A stretch of DNA of 64,000 bases from NCBI GenBank assembly GCA_027625915.1, contig JANTQA010000063.1:7149501-7213500 (forward strand), in the 5' to 3' direction. The notes below the pieces were generated by a model, which searched no databases, was not told the DNA's origin, and worked only from the letters and a program-made list of their open reading frames with translations. Of the stretch, positions 46,470 through 61,000 are shown one piece after another (the first letter of the stretch is position 1; each line of letters opens with the position of its first letter). The translations under genes and the position numbers were made by a program. Source of the stretch: Anaeramoeba flamelloides. Lineage: Eukaryota > Metamonada > Anaeramoebidae.

Positions 46470-46820
46470 AGGTCTGTTAAAAATTTTGGAGAGAGCAAAA
46501 CAAAAAAATACATTGGTAAATTTGTTTAAATTCTATTAGGAATATTGATCTATCAAAGGTTAGATACTACCAACTAATTTTATTTGAGTTCTTCTATTTT
46601 GAACAACTCAACTTTAAACTAATATCAATGGTTGAAAAAAAAATTGATCCAAAGAAAAAAATTACGTAATTAGAACAATGAAAACAAAAAATAAAAGATA
46701 AAAAAATGATTTTCATATTTTACAAAAATCAAAATTATCCCCAATTTGAATAAAAATGTATTATTGTGAATGTTTGGACATTTTTAGCTGTGTGGAAAAT
46801 TTTGAATTTTAGTTTAGGTA
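46470..46820. mobile_element. Element B, truncated copy 3
   Basis: Matches the right two thirds of 24216-24746 in the same orientation (ACATTGGTAAATTTGTTTAA, then GTGTGGAAAATTTTGAATTT). The left terminus is missing. Confidence 0.55.
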
Positions 46821-48004
46821 TAAAACTTAAAGATGTTTATCTTTTGATCAGACCACTAGTTTAATTATATTCCGTTTAGTTCTTTTTCTAAATTGGTTGT
46901 CTTTCATAAGATATTTGGGTTGATCCAAATTATTTATTTTTCTGATTTTAAAATATTGTTAAAATAATTTATAAACTTCAAAGGTATTTAATTGGAACTA
47001 ATTTTTAATAATTGTATGAATGCTAATAATGTGTTTCTCTATTTAAATCTTATCTAATAGAATCTCACAATTCCTAAATATTATACTTTTTTTTTTAATA
47101 GTTTTTCAGAAACAAAAGAAAAATGATAAATTCATCTTATTTCATAAAAAATAAATATTATTAATTAAGGTGTTTTTCAAAATTCACAAAATAACGAATT
47201 GTGAAGAATTGGGTAAGTAATAAAATAATATATTTTTTTATTTTATTATTCAGATATATTTTGTAACAATGTTGAGTTAAAGTTTAGCAATTATTTTAAA
47301 AAAGGTATTAATTAAATCTATAATATCATTTAATAGTTATAAATAATGGGGTATTTTTATTTATGAAAATTCAAAAGAATTATTAAGAAAATATGTTAGG
47401 TTATTTTATTAAATACCAGTAAAAAGTAGTTTCCAATTTTATGAATTATAAATAAGTTACTAAAAAATGTCTAGATGGGTAAATAAGAATAATAATAATA
47501 AATTGTTTAACAATATGAAAAGTATATTACCAAATAAAATGAAATTCTGTTTTTTTAGATATGAAACGATTAAATAAAAGGTTATATTAACATATATCAA
47601 TGATCCCTGAAATTCTTTTATCTAAAATAGAATTTTGAAAAAGAGTTAATTATTTAGAAATTTTTTTTGATTTTTTTGAGATCTCTAGAATAGTTAAATT
47701 TGTATAACAATTGAAATTGTATTCAAATAATTACAATATTTTTATATTAATAAAATCTTAAAACCTAAAGTAAAGTGTTATAGTATTATATCTCAAAAAA
47801 TAATCCCCATAAAAAATTGATTAAAATTTAATTTTTTTTTTTTTGATATTTTCTCTAAAATTTTAATTGTTGATATTTTTAAAATACAAGTTTTATATTT
47901 TTTTTTTTTAAATTTTTAGAGAATCTAGAACTTAAGAGCACCAATAATTTTTTATTTACACTATCACAGAGACTGATTATAGAAGTTTGTATGTATTTCC
48001 ACTC

Positions 48005-49870
48005 AATGGGGGGGGGTAAACTAGAGAAAAAAAAAACTTTACGTAAATTTATTAACAAATTTAAACAAAATTTACCACATCTTATAGTTGAAATGCAAAG
48101 TAAAAATCTAATTACTATCAATTTTTACTTTTAATGCTATTTTCCGAAATGAATTATTTGTTGATAATTGTGTGATCAAATTTCCTCATTTTGCTAAAGT
48201 CCAAAATCAACTTATTTCAAATAATTTCAATGAAATTATTTTCTTTGAAAGAAATCTCACTTTTGGTGATTTCTGAGAGTCTGTATTCACAAATAACCGT
48301 GAAGCTTGAATTTTATTTGAAAAATACAAGAAAAAAAACCCAAGAATTAAATCGTTGAAGATCAGAAAAAAATTGATGAATTATTTTATTTTTGATAATT
48401 AATTAAATTTCTTGAAAATTAAAAGATGGTGGGATATTTTTTTCACAAATCTTAAGAATATAAACTGCAAAATGTTAATATTTAATTAAGTTCTTCTAAT
48501 AATATTTATTTTTATTGTTTATTATTCAAATGATAAATTTTAATTCCTTTTATTTGTTTGAAAATATTTAAAAAAATGTAAAATAAGAATCTAACACATT
48601 GATACATTTAATCTTTCGGTTGCTAATAACTGGCTGGGGGGGATTAAGATTGGGTTATTACTTATTGATTAAAAATAACAAATTTAAAAAGTATTCCTAC
48701 CAATTATCAATTAAATTTCTTGTGTAATAAAAGGATTCTGTTGTTCTTTTTTTATCTTCAAGGTTTGGTTGTTTTTCATGTTTTTTTTTTTCTTCAAAAT
48801 AAATCAAAACTTATTTAAACTGTTCTTTGAGTCAAAATATTTTATTTTTTTTAAGTATAAAATAATTATGTAATTTTTTTGAAATTAAGTCGATTTTTTC
48901 TACTGAGTTGTTTTGACTTGGTGTTTTTATTTTTAAAGTCTGTTTCAGTAGACGTAGTTCTCAAACAATGAGATTTCTTTCCACTCCAAAGTAAATATTA
49001 TTTTTATTATAATTCTGAAATATGTTGATTTGAGAACTTTTTGAAATCAATGTAGTTTTGTTAAAACAATGTTTGCGGGAAAGTTTAAACCTTGTTTCTA
49101 AATAACCACCATATTTTTTTGGTTTAAAAGACCAATAGAAAAACTGATCTAAGAAATTGACGAACAATAAACCCAAATTAAACATCATATCGATTTCTGA
49201 AAGTTCTATTTATTTTAAAAGAAATTCTAAAAAACAGTATCAAATTGGAAAAAATATCTCAAATTATAGAGTTCTTTTTCCAAAATTTATATCATCATTA
49301 AAACAAAAAATTTTATAAAATTGAGAATATAATAAAAAATTTCCCTCAAAACTGAGAAAATTACTTATAATATCAAGTCCTTTCCCTTCATAATTGATTT
49401 GAACTTAGGTATATTATTGGGTCGTGAGTTTGGGTATTGAATTTGAAGAAGAAGAAAACAAAACACAGATTATATTATGAAGTATGGAATATAGTTGAGT
49501 GTAAAAAATTATTAGCTCCCAGTAAAATATATGATCATACTTTTTAAAAACAATAATTCATTGCGAAAAATTGCATCAAAAGTGGTTTTGGTCTTGTTGT
49601 ACTTGGTTTTTTACTTTCACTTTGAAATTTCAAGACGTTGTAACATTTTTTTTTAATTCACTATCAAATTTACAAGCGTTTTTTATTAAAGGATTACTTG
49701 CCCCTTAAGAAACCAACATCAGATAAAAATATTGTCTATGTCCTTTTCTTTGATAGGTTAGTGTGTGTGTCTTAGAGAAAAAACGAAACAACTCTTTTAA
49801 TTTAGAACATGGGTAAATAAGACTGAGTAGGTTATTTTAACAATAGTAATGTGGTTGTTACATTATGAAC
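48005..49870. repeat. Dispersed repeat G, long copy 5 (decayed)
   Basis: From about 48150 on it matches 16200-17240 in order; the terminal module at 49690-49860 matches 15550-15730 and 8740-8945. Having the same module on the left of copy 2 and on the right of copy 5 suggests terminal repeats. Remnants of coding sequence are visible with several breaks. Treated as a fossil of unresolved class. Confidence 0.5.
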
Positions 49871-52707
<2,837 letters not shown>

Positions 52708-53589
52708 ATTGATATTAAACAATATATTTGCTGCTCTAATTAGTTTTTTAGAAAAAAAAAATATTTTTTAAAAATGTTTTTTTTATTAGTTTAGTGATAA
52801 ATTTTTTCTTTTTAAATAAAATAACATAATTTCGCCAAGATTTATTTCTGTTCATATTTTTTTTAGTTTTATTTTATACAGGATTTTCTAAAATAATTTT
52901 TTTCATTCAATATAATATTTTGCAGAAAGAAATAAATCTGAAACTATCAGAATGCACAAAAGTTCTGGAATTTCTGAGAATGTGAGAAATGGAAAACAAT
53001 AAAGAATTTTTTACGAAATTGGGTGAGTTTTTGTATATTTTTTCTACTTTCTTCTCAGTTGGGTGTTTTTTTTTTACTGGAACAATGATTTGGCAGATGT
53101 ATTACACGTATAAGGTACAATTTCTAAAACTGTATTATTTTTTTTTTTTTTGTGAAAATTCAAGTTAACTTGTTAATTGAATTAATTAACTTGACAACTA
53201 TCTGCTATTTTAGCCTAGAATCTTAAACAAGTAATAATTAATCAATTTTCACACCAAGTTAAAAGATGTTTGCGACCTCGAAACACATTCACAGAGGTTA
53301 CAAAACCATTTCAAAAATAGAATCACAATTATTTATAAAGTTTATAAGATAAAGTAATTAGAAAGGGAACAATTTTTTTTAACATTTTCTGCTTGTTAAA
53401 ACCACCATTTATTCTTTTTTTTTCTCAGAAAAAATCCAAAATTATTTTTATTTTATTCCCTCAAATCACAAAAAAAAAATTTTTTTTGTGTTTTAGGAAA
53501 TCATTTAAAATAAAAAATAATAAATTTATTTATTATTATTAAATAGAGGCTATTCAACAAAATTTATTCCCCTTTACAGTTAAGTTTCC
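52708..53589. other. 3' flank of Cpn60 and intergenic DNA
   Basis: AT-rich. A short inverted repeat, AGTTAACTTG...AATTAACTTG, lies near 53163-53193. No gene. Confidence 0.45.
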
Positions 53590-53930
53590 CCGGTTTTAGA
53601 TAATTGAGTAAAATCTTGGATTTTCTCTATTCTACTGAATCCTGGAAAACTACCTTTAGGTTTTTGTTGACTTTTTGAAATGTAAAGAAAATTTATTTAA
53701 TTTTCTTTTCATTTCAAAAATTTAAAAAAATCAAGGCACTCTATGACACTTCGTGTTAGGTTTTTTTTAATTTAAGAAATATAATGAAAATTTATTTAAT
53801 TTTCTGTTTATTCCTCAAATTAAAAAAAAACACACTGTTAGGATTTCCAGAATTTAAAAGAATAGATAAAAATCTTTGAGATTTTGCCTAATTCTCTTGA
53901 ATTCTGGAAAAACGAGGTTTCCTACAACAC
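53590..53930. repeat. Palindromic module cluster E/F
   Basis: F hairpins at 53590-53650 and 53838-53915 (GGATTTCCAGAATTTAAAAG with partner TTGAATTCTGGAAAA) flank two long hairpins whose arms read TTTTTGAAATG...CATTTCAAAAA and TTAATTTAAGAAAT...TCAAATTAA. GTTAGG sits at module junctions (53755 and 53838). Confidence 0.7.
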
Positions 53931-54828
53931 TTTCCGGAAATATAAATTTATTTAGATTTTTTTAATTGAGTATTAATTTATGGAATCTTCTAGCCTATCG
54001 GATAGTTTTTCTTTTAAATTATTGAAAAGAAAATTTTATTTTTAAGCTCAAAAAAAAAAAAAATCAATCATTCCATTTTTCAGTAAAAAACAACTGAGTG
54101 GTAACATACAGAAAATGTTCAGAATTATCCAAAAATGACTTCAAATGAAACGATTAAAAAAAAAAAACACCAAAATATTTTATTATTATAAGTAACCTTA
54201 ATTTTGTTTTAAACAATTTTTAAAAACCTACTATTTTTTTTTTTTTTATTATTTAAGGGTGGAGTTATTAACCCCTCTTGTGTGCCCGAAAAAAAAACAT
54301 ATTAATTTATTATATAAATTTGAATATTGATTTATATTATTAAAAAATTCAATTTAAAACAGAATTAAGTTGTGATTTAACATTGAAATAAAAAATCAAA
54401 TATTTTATCCCATGGAATTAAAAAAAGAACTTTATTTGAGTTTTGACCACACAAATAGGACTCTATAAACAACATAAAAAATCTAGAAATAGAGCAACCG
54501 ATATATGTTTCTATCGAGTAGACTGATTATTTACTTTGAAAAATTAGTATTTTATTTTAAGATTTCTATATTTAACTAATTTAATCTCAAATATTTATTA
54601 ATAATTGGAATTCAAAATAAGAAATAAGTAAACACTCGAAATAAACTAATTGTTACGAATATTTTATTTTATTTATATTATTTGGTATGTGAATAAAAAA
54701 AGTAATAATGCTAAAATTTACAATTAAATTTTATTTTAGTTTAATTAAATACTTTATAAAAATAATATTTCTGATGGATTATAAAAAAACAAAAGTAAAA
54801 AAAAAATAAAACATATTTGATTTTTAAA
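53931..54828. other. AT-rich intergenic DNA
   Basis: A possible TTAA-type end (TTAAGGGTGGAGTTATTAACC) at 54255-54275 has no partner found. Nothing else is seen. Confidence 0.4.
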
Positions 54829-55359
54829 TAAACTAAATTCTAAAAATTTGGACACAATTTAAATAGTTGAAAGAATAGCAATAACCCACTTTACATTCAA
54901 TTGTGAAATAATTTTGATTTTACAAACTATTTCATTTTTTGTCTTTTTTTTTGTTTTCATTTCCTTTTTTCCAGTTACGCTTTCTGTTTCCTTAGATCTG
55001 TATTTATTTTTTTGAATGGTTGATAGAAGGTTAGTGTTGAATTTTCCAAATTGAAAAATCACATACAATTAGTCCATGTTATCTTATCATTTGATCGATC
55101 AACAATTTTTGATGAAATTTCAACATATTTACCAATGTATTTTTTGTTCAGCTCGTTTCATTATTTTGGACACACCTATTTTTTCTTTACTTTTTATATT
55201 TTTTTTCTTTTATTAGGAAGAACACGATTACTTAAAAAAACATTAATAATCTGCTACTTAAATGTGGTTTTATATTATGTTTGTCAAAATATAATAAATT
55301 GGGTTTAATTTTGCCTATTTTTTATTTTGGTTGTGTCCAAATTTTTGGAATGGGGTTGA
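54829..55359. mobile_element. Element B, copy 4 (complete)
   Basis: Inverted ends TTCTAAAAATTTGGACACAA (left) and CCCATTCCAAAAATTTGGAC (from the right), opposite orientation to 24216-24746. The two overlapping short frames (minus 55068-54859; plus 55051-55308) are not shared with other copies. Confidence 0.78.
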
Positions 55360-56125
55360 GTATATTCATCAAAAAGTTTGAATTAAATTGCTCAAATGGG
55401 TTCTAGATTAATATTTTCTATTTACCGGTTAATCAAGCTTCCCCCTTTATGTTGAAGTAAATAAACGTTTGTTACAATCAGCGAATCAAATAAAGAATAT
55501 TTTAATTTTCAAGAATGAAATTAAAATACATGTGGACTTATTACATATATTACAACATAATTTGAATTTGTACCCACAAGAAAACAACGAAATATTTTTT
55601 TTTTCAAAAAACTTAGAAAGAAGCTGTTTTGCTTAAAAAAGCAATAAAAATCCCAATGTGAAAACCATTGTGAAATACATAAAAAATAAAAAATGAAATT
55701 ATTTTTTTAACAAGAAAAAATATAGTTCAGTACGAAATAACTGTTTAGAAAACCATTAAACATGATAATGGGTTGAGAAGAAAAAAAATTCTTTTTAGAT
55801 GAAATATATATATATATATATATATAATTTGAAATTTAATTGTGTTGCTCATAAGAGGAAATATGAATTTACTTGATGAAAATAATTATTGATCAGATTT
55901 TCCAAGTTAGAAATTATCAAAAAACATTTTTAAAGGGAATAATTTTACGTCATTACAAAACTTGTTTTTGGGACCAGTAAAAATTTTTATGTGGATAAAA
56001 AAAGTTCAAAGCATTTTTTATATTAACACCCTTTTGATTCACAAGATCCTAATTAAAACCCTTAAAAAACATTAAAAAGAAGATTTTTTGATAATCTTTT
56101 TTTTTACAATAGTAAATAAGTTATA
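55360..56125. other. AT-rich intergenic DNA
   Basis: A (TA)n run lies at about 55806-55827. No gene seen. Confidence 0.45.
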
Positions 56126-56321
56126 TCGTGTTCCACTTTTAAGGTATATAGTTTCAACGAAATTTAAGATTCCAAAAAAAATTACAAATTAAGGCACAAA
56201 ATTCAAATTTTATTAAAATTATATGGAAAAAAATAATTCCAAATTTTGTACCTTAATTTGAGGGTTTTTTTGTGCATTTAATTCTGATTGAAATTTAATG
56301 TATTAAAAGTGAAACTGACTG
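56126..56321. mobile_element. MITE family A, copy 4 (diverged)
   Basis: Right end GTGAAACTGACTG followed by TA; the left end has diverged (GTGTTCCACTTTTAAGG). The arms keep AAGGCACAAAATT and its complement. It is the oldest-looking of the four copies. Confidence 0.75.
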
Positions 56322-56481
56322 TATAAATTTTTATTTTTTTTAATTTGTAATAATTCAATATACAATAAGAATACTAATAATATATAATAATTTTACCAGT
56401 TTAGTATTATGTTTGAAAAGCTTTTTTTTTCTATATGAATTGCGAAAATTATAACTTTGAATTTCAATATATATTTTTTAA

Positions 56482-57156
56482 GGGTCGAGTCATTACGGTG
56501 AAATTTTTTATTCTGAAATGGAAAAAAAATTTTTAGTATTTTTATTGAGGACCTAACATCAATCAAAAACCAACCAACCTATGGTGTACAATCGATCTCC
56601 AAAAATCAACAATCAAAAATGAGGACATTTTTAGAAAAAAGCACCAAAGAGCGACACTCAATTTCAATTAGAATGGTTGTGAATTACAATTTTGAAAACA
56701 ACTATGTCAATTTTGAAGTGTCACTCTTTGGTGCCTTTTTTCGATCTCGGTGACTTTTTTTTTCTTTTTTTTCTTTTTTCAAATGAGTTATTTTTATCCC
56801 AAGATTATTACCTAATCCTTACTTGGTCAAATTTACAGGGTTGCAAAATAACCACAAATTAGATTAAATTGAATTAAATTGATTGCGAAATTCAAGAAAG
56901 CAATTTGTTTTAAATTAAAGAAATTTAACCTCATTTGAAAAAGAAAATGAGAAAAGATGATTTTTTTTTTTAAATTTTAATTTTACGAAATTGATAACTC
57001 GTTTTCTTCATTGAATTTTTTGTCCAAGAGATCCAATGGAATTTTTTTTTTGTAATTTGAATTTTGGCAACCAAAAGAAAGGCTATTCCAGAATACCCTT
57101 TTGGTCTCAGGTCACCCCTTGGGTATGGTGCCTTTTCACGGTAAATGACTAGACCC
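56482..57156. mobile_element. TTAA-flanked element O (675 bp)
   Basis: TTAA at 56478-56481 and 57157-57160. Inverted ends GGGTCGAGTCATTACGGTGA and, from the right, GGGTCTAGTCATTTACCGTG. A 107-bp hairpin (J2) is nested at 56635-56741. No gene. The GGG...CCC ends and TTAA link it to families L and N. Confidence 0.82.
56635..56741. repeat. Hairpin J2 inside element O
   Basis: Arms GCACCAAAGAGCGACACTC and GTGTCACTCTTTGGTGC. The core GTCACTC is also present in hairpin J1 at 61493-61597. Confidence 0.7.
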
Positions 57157-58011
57157 TTAAATGTATTTATAGGTTGACTTCACATACAAAAAAATTGGGA
57201 GATCTGACCCCATTTGGAATTGGTTAAAAAGTAAAAATTATTCCTTCTTTTATTCCCCAAATAGTGAATTTTTTTAAAAATAAAATTAATTCTTTTACTT
57301 GATCTTTAAATCTTAGAAATTTTTAAAGATAAATATGATTTATTTTATTTTGGCCTTTAAAAATCAATATAAAACACCATAAATGGAGTTTAAACACCCC
57401 CCAGTTAAATCGAATACCACGGATTTTCGCTGTTATCCAATACTTTTAACAAGATTATATACTATCTACAAAAAGAACAAAAATGTTAATCCATGCATAT
57501 TCTGAAAAAAAAAAAAGATAAAAAAAAATACTACAAATGACCACCTTTTACCAAACTTCTCCGAAAAAATTATAAACCTTGAGTTCTTACACGACTAAAG
57601 GGTTAAAGTATCCGATAACATCATCTTTTGACCTAAAAACCTTTTTTAAAGTAATTTTTTTTTTTTTTTTGATAGTACTAAAATCACAACAAAATGTAAA
57701 AATAAATACAAAAAAAAAAAAAAATTCCATATATTTTTTCAAATTATTGTTTTATTTTTCATTTTTTATATTCTGGACAAGATAATTGAATTTAAATAAT
57801 TCAATATTTTATATAAAATTTTAGATTCATATTTTTTAAAAAGTTTTTTTTTTATTCAGAAAAATTCTCAAACCTTTAAATAATTGTATTTTGTAAAAAA
57901 ATATAAATAAAATAGTAAAACCCTTTAGGTCTTAATAAGATAAATTATCAACAAATACAAAAAACAAAAATATAAATGTAAACATAATTTTTCTTATAAT
58001 TGTATTTTATT
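57157..58011. other. 3' flank of MOB1 and intergenic DNA
   Basis: AT-rich with homopolymers at about 57655-57671 and 57709-57724. No gene seen on either strand. Confidence 0.45.
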
Positions 58012-61000
58012 TTATTTTTTTTTTTGATCATGCTTTTTCTTTTTAGATCTTGAAGATAAGCTTTCAATCAATTGATTTAAAGGTTTCATTTCAGATTTTA
58101 CAATCAAATCAAATTCAAGAACAAAAAATATAAATCGTTTGAAGCTTCCATTAAATGCTTGAGCAAATCCAAGTGTGGTGATTAAATGGTAATGGTGATA
58201 AAAAATATGCGTATAAACTCTAAATAATCGTTTATAAATGTCTTTTAATATTTCTTTAAAATTTTTTGGGAATGGAATTTCTATATTGTTATTAATAAGA
58301 AGGGCATATAGATAGAAATAGAATAAAAAAAATAAAGAATTAATAAATAATTAATAATATAAAAGAAGAAAAATAAGATTGATATCTTGATCAATAAAAA
58401 TATATTAACTTTGACCAAAAATTACAATTTTACCCAAAGTAACCAAAACACACATAAAATTTGATTTTATATAATCTAATATTTAAATTTACTTCTGACT
58501 GAAGTTGAATATACTGCCTTTTATGTGTAAAAAATAACAAATTAAAAGTGAATTTTTTCAAATAATAGTTTTATTTGCTCTCTTGTTATTTTTTAATTTC
58601 TTTATTTTTTAAAAATAAAAAAAAGAAAATGAAAAATTTTTATTTAACCATTTTTAAAAAGTGGGTGAATTTTTTTTTTTTAAGATTGTACTTTTTTAAA
58701 ACTTGTATCAAGTTTTCTGTTTGAATAAAGTGAAAACTAATTTTAGAATTAAAACTGTTTGAAAGTTATCTATTATAAATAAGTGATAAATTTTTCAGAA
58801 TTAAAAAATTTTTTCAAGTTTTCTATTGCAAAAAACCGATAGATCACATTTAAATGTGGGCCAGAGGACGGGGTGGGAAGAAAGGGACCTTTTACTAAAA
58901 AAGTCCACACTTTATGAAAATTAGAACAGTTTTAATTCAGACAATCTCAGAAAAAAAAGGGTAATCACTTTTTTTTAAATAGCTGTGATGTTAATAGGAA
59001 CATATTTTTTTAATCTTAATGTTTAGGGAATTACAAATTTCGGGTATACAAAACAATCTTTTTAAATTGAAATGTTTTTTTCTTTGATCGCTTTTGATTT
59101 TATTTTAAAGACCTCATTCCAGTATAAAAGCAAAAAATGGCCTTTTTTTTTGTTATTTTTTTTAAAATTAACTTTTTTGGGATATCTTTAAGTTATAGTT
59201 ATGAACCAAGTATTTGGCTAGGTTTGAATGGTATTCACTTTTACATTTCAGACAACCTTTTGTTCATGGGTTTTTTGAAAAAGGAGATTGAAAAAACATT
59301 ACAATAAAAAAAAGGACATTTTTTGCTTTTATAATGGGACTAGGGCTTTAAGAGAAGTAAACTTCCTATTTTTTCTTATAGGAAAAATAAATAAAAAGTA
59401 TTTTTTAAAACTTAAAAGAGTGACGGATAATTTTTCTTCAGATTAAATTTCAAAGCTTCCAAGCCATTAACCCATGGACATAATAACAGTTTTAGTAATC
59501 ATCAAATCACCTTTAATGAAAAATTAACCTCTTTGAGTATACAAATTACTTTTTTTTTTTTTTTTTTTATGGTAAATTAGGGAAAATATTAAGTACTTAT
59601 GGAATTTTTTATCTCTGAAATTTGAAATCATTATAAATAGACTTAAAAGGGTACATTATTTAATTTCAAAATTGGTCAAATTGAAATTTTTCATATTTTT
59701 GAAGAGTTTCTTGATTATTATTATTGGTTGGAAAGTTTTTAATGTTTTTTAATAATTGTGGGAGGAAAAATCAAAAAGATAATTTTGTGATTGGTGGTAT
59801 TTCATTACTTAAATTGTTGAAAATTCAAAATCCTAAAATTATCAATACTAAATATTTTTAAAAATTTGTTAAAAACCCAATTCTAACACAAAAAGTTAAG
59901 TGGAAAATTTTTCCGCTTAACACAAGTTGGAAAAGTCTAATTGGTCTTTTAATTTTTTTTTTTTCAAAATCCTAGTCAAAATTTTCTGGTATACCATCCA
60001 GACCACCCAAACCTACTTTAGAATACTCTAAACTACCTAACATACCTTAACCTACCCGTAAAGGGGATTTTAAATACTTTCTGTCAATATATTTCAATGC
60101 AATTGACTATTTTGAAAAAAATGAGAATTTTACCAATTTTGAAATTTGACCAAATTTGAATTTAATAATTTTCCCGAAAATTATCCTACTTATATAAAAT
60201 CTAACGATAATTATTTTTAATTCTATAAATAGGATCCAATTTGATTACTTTGTTTCACATTTTTTATTATTCTGGGCTGTATATATCATTATCCTAAGAA
60301 AGTCTATGCTTTAAAAAACAAAATGAAAAGAAAAAAAATTATAAATTGAGAATTAATGGGATGTATTAAAAGAAACAAACCTGATTTTGAAGAGAAAATT
60401 TTTGGATCATCAAGAAGTGATTGTGTCCAATCCATTAATTTTTGAATATACTGTGGTGCAGTTAATTTAATATAAATCTTTTCCCCTATTTTTTTTATAA
60501 AATAAAAAAATCAAAGTTATACATTTTTTTAAATTAATTTAAGGATTATCAGAATTTTATGCTTGATGGATACTATTTTTAAGTGTAGAAACATATTTAT
60601 GGGCTTAAAAGAAACTCGATCTTATAGATCTTGCTAACTCTAAAATTTAGGGTGTTTTTGGAAATTTTTGAGTTTGGCAAATCCATTTTTAGGTTTAATT
60701 TAACATCTTTGTTATTTTTCTCTTGACAAATCTTGATAGTATTCTTGAAAAAATAAAGAATTCGTTGCTTTCTTCTCTGGTGTCTCTTAATTGGTTTTTT
60801 TGATACTGAAAAAAATTTTTTGGGTTAATTTTGTTTCGTTGGGTATTTATAAGCTAAGTGCATTGATTAGGTTTCTGGACTTTTTTTTTTTTTTCGATCT
60901 TTGGGATCTTGAAACCCATTCTATTTCCTTTCCTTTTTTTTTTTTTTGAGAGTTTTGTTAGGGGTAGTTGAGTAATTCTCCCAACAAAGTAACAATACCT

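Larger units (their letters stand above)
45380..48003. mobile_element. Family L element, long copy (reverse of 3635-5613)
   Basis: Left end GGGAGTAGCCACCATAAAG after TTAA (45376-45379). The sequence aligns in reverse with 3635-5613 out to about 48003, where the right end has decayed. It is lengthened by element I2 (46255-46400) and a truncated element B (about 46470-46820). Hairpin K is at about 45546-45640. No gene is supported inside; the short frames near 46.0-46.4 kb and at 47879-48121 fall within repeat sequence. Confidence 0.65.
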
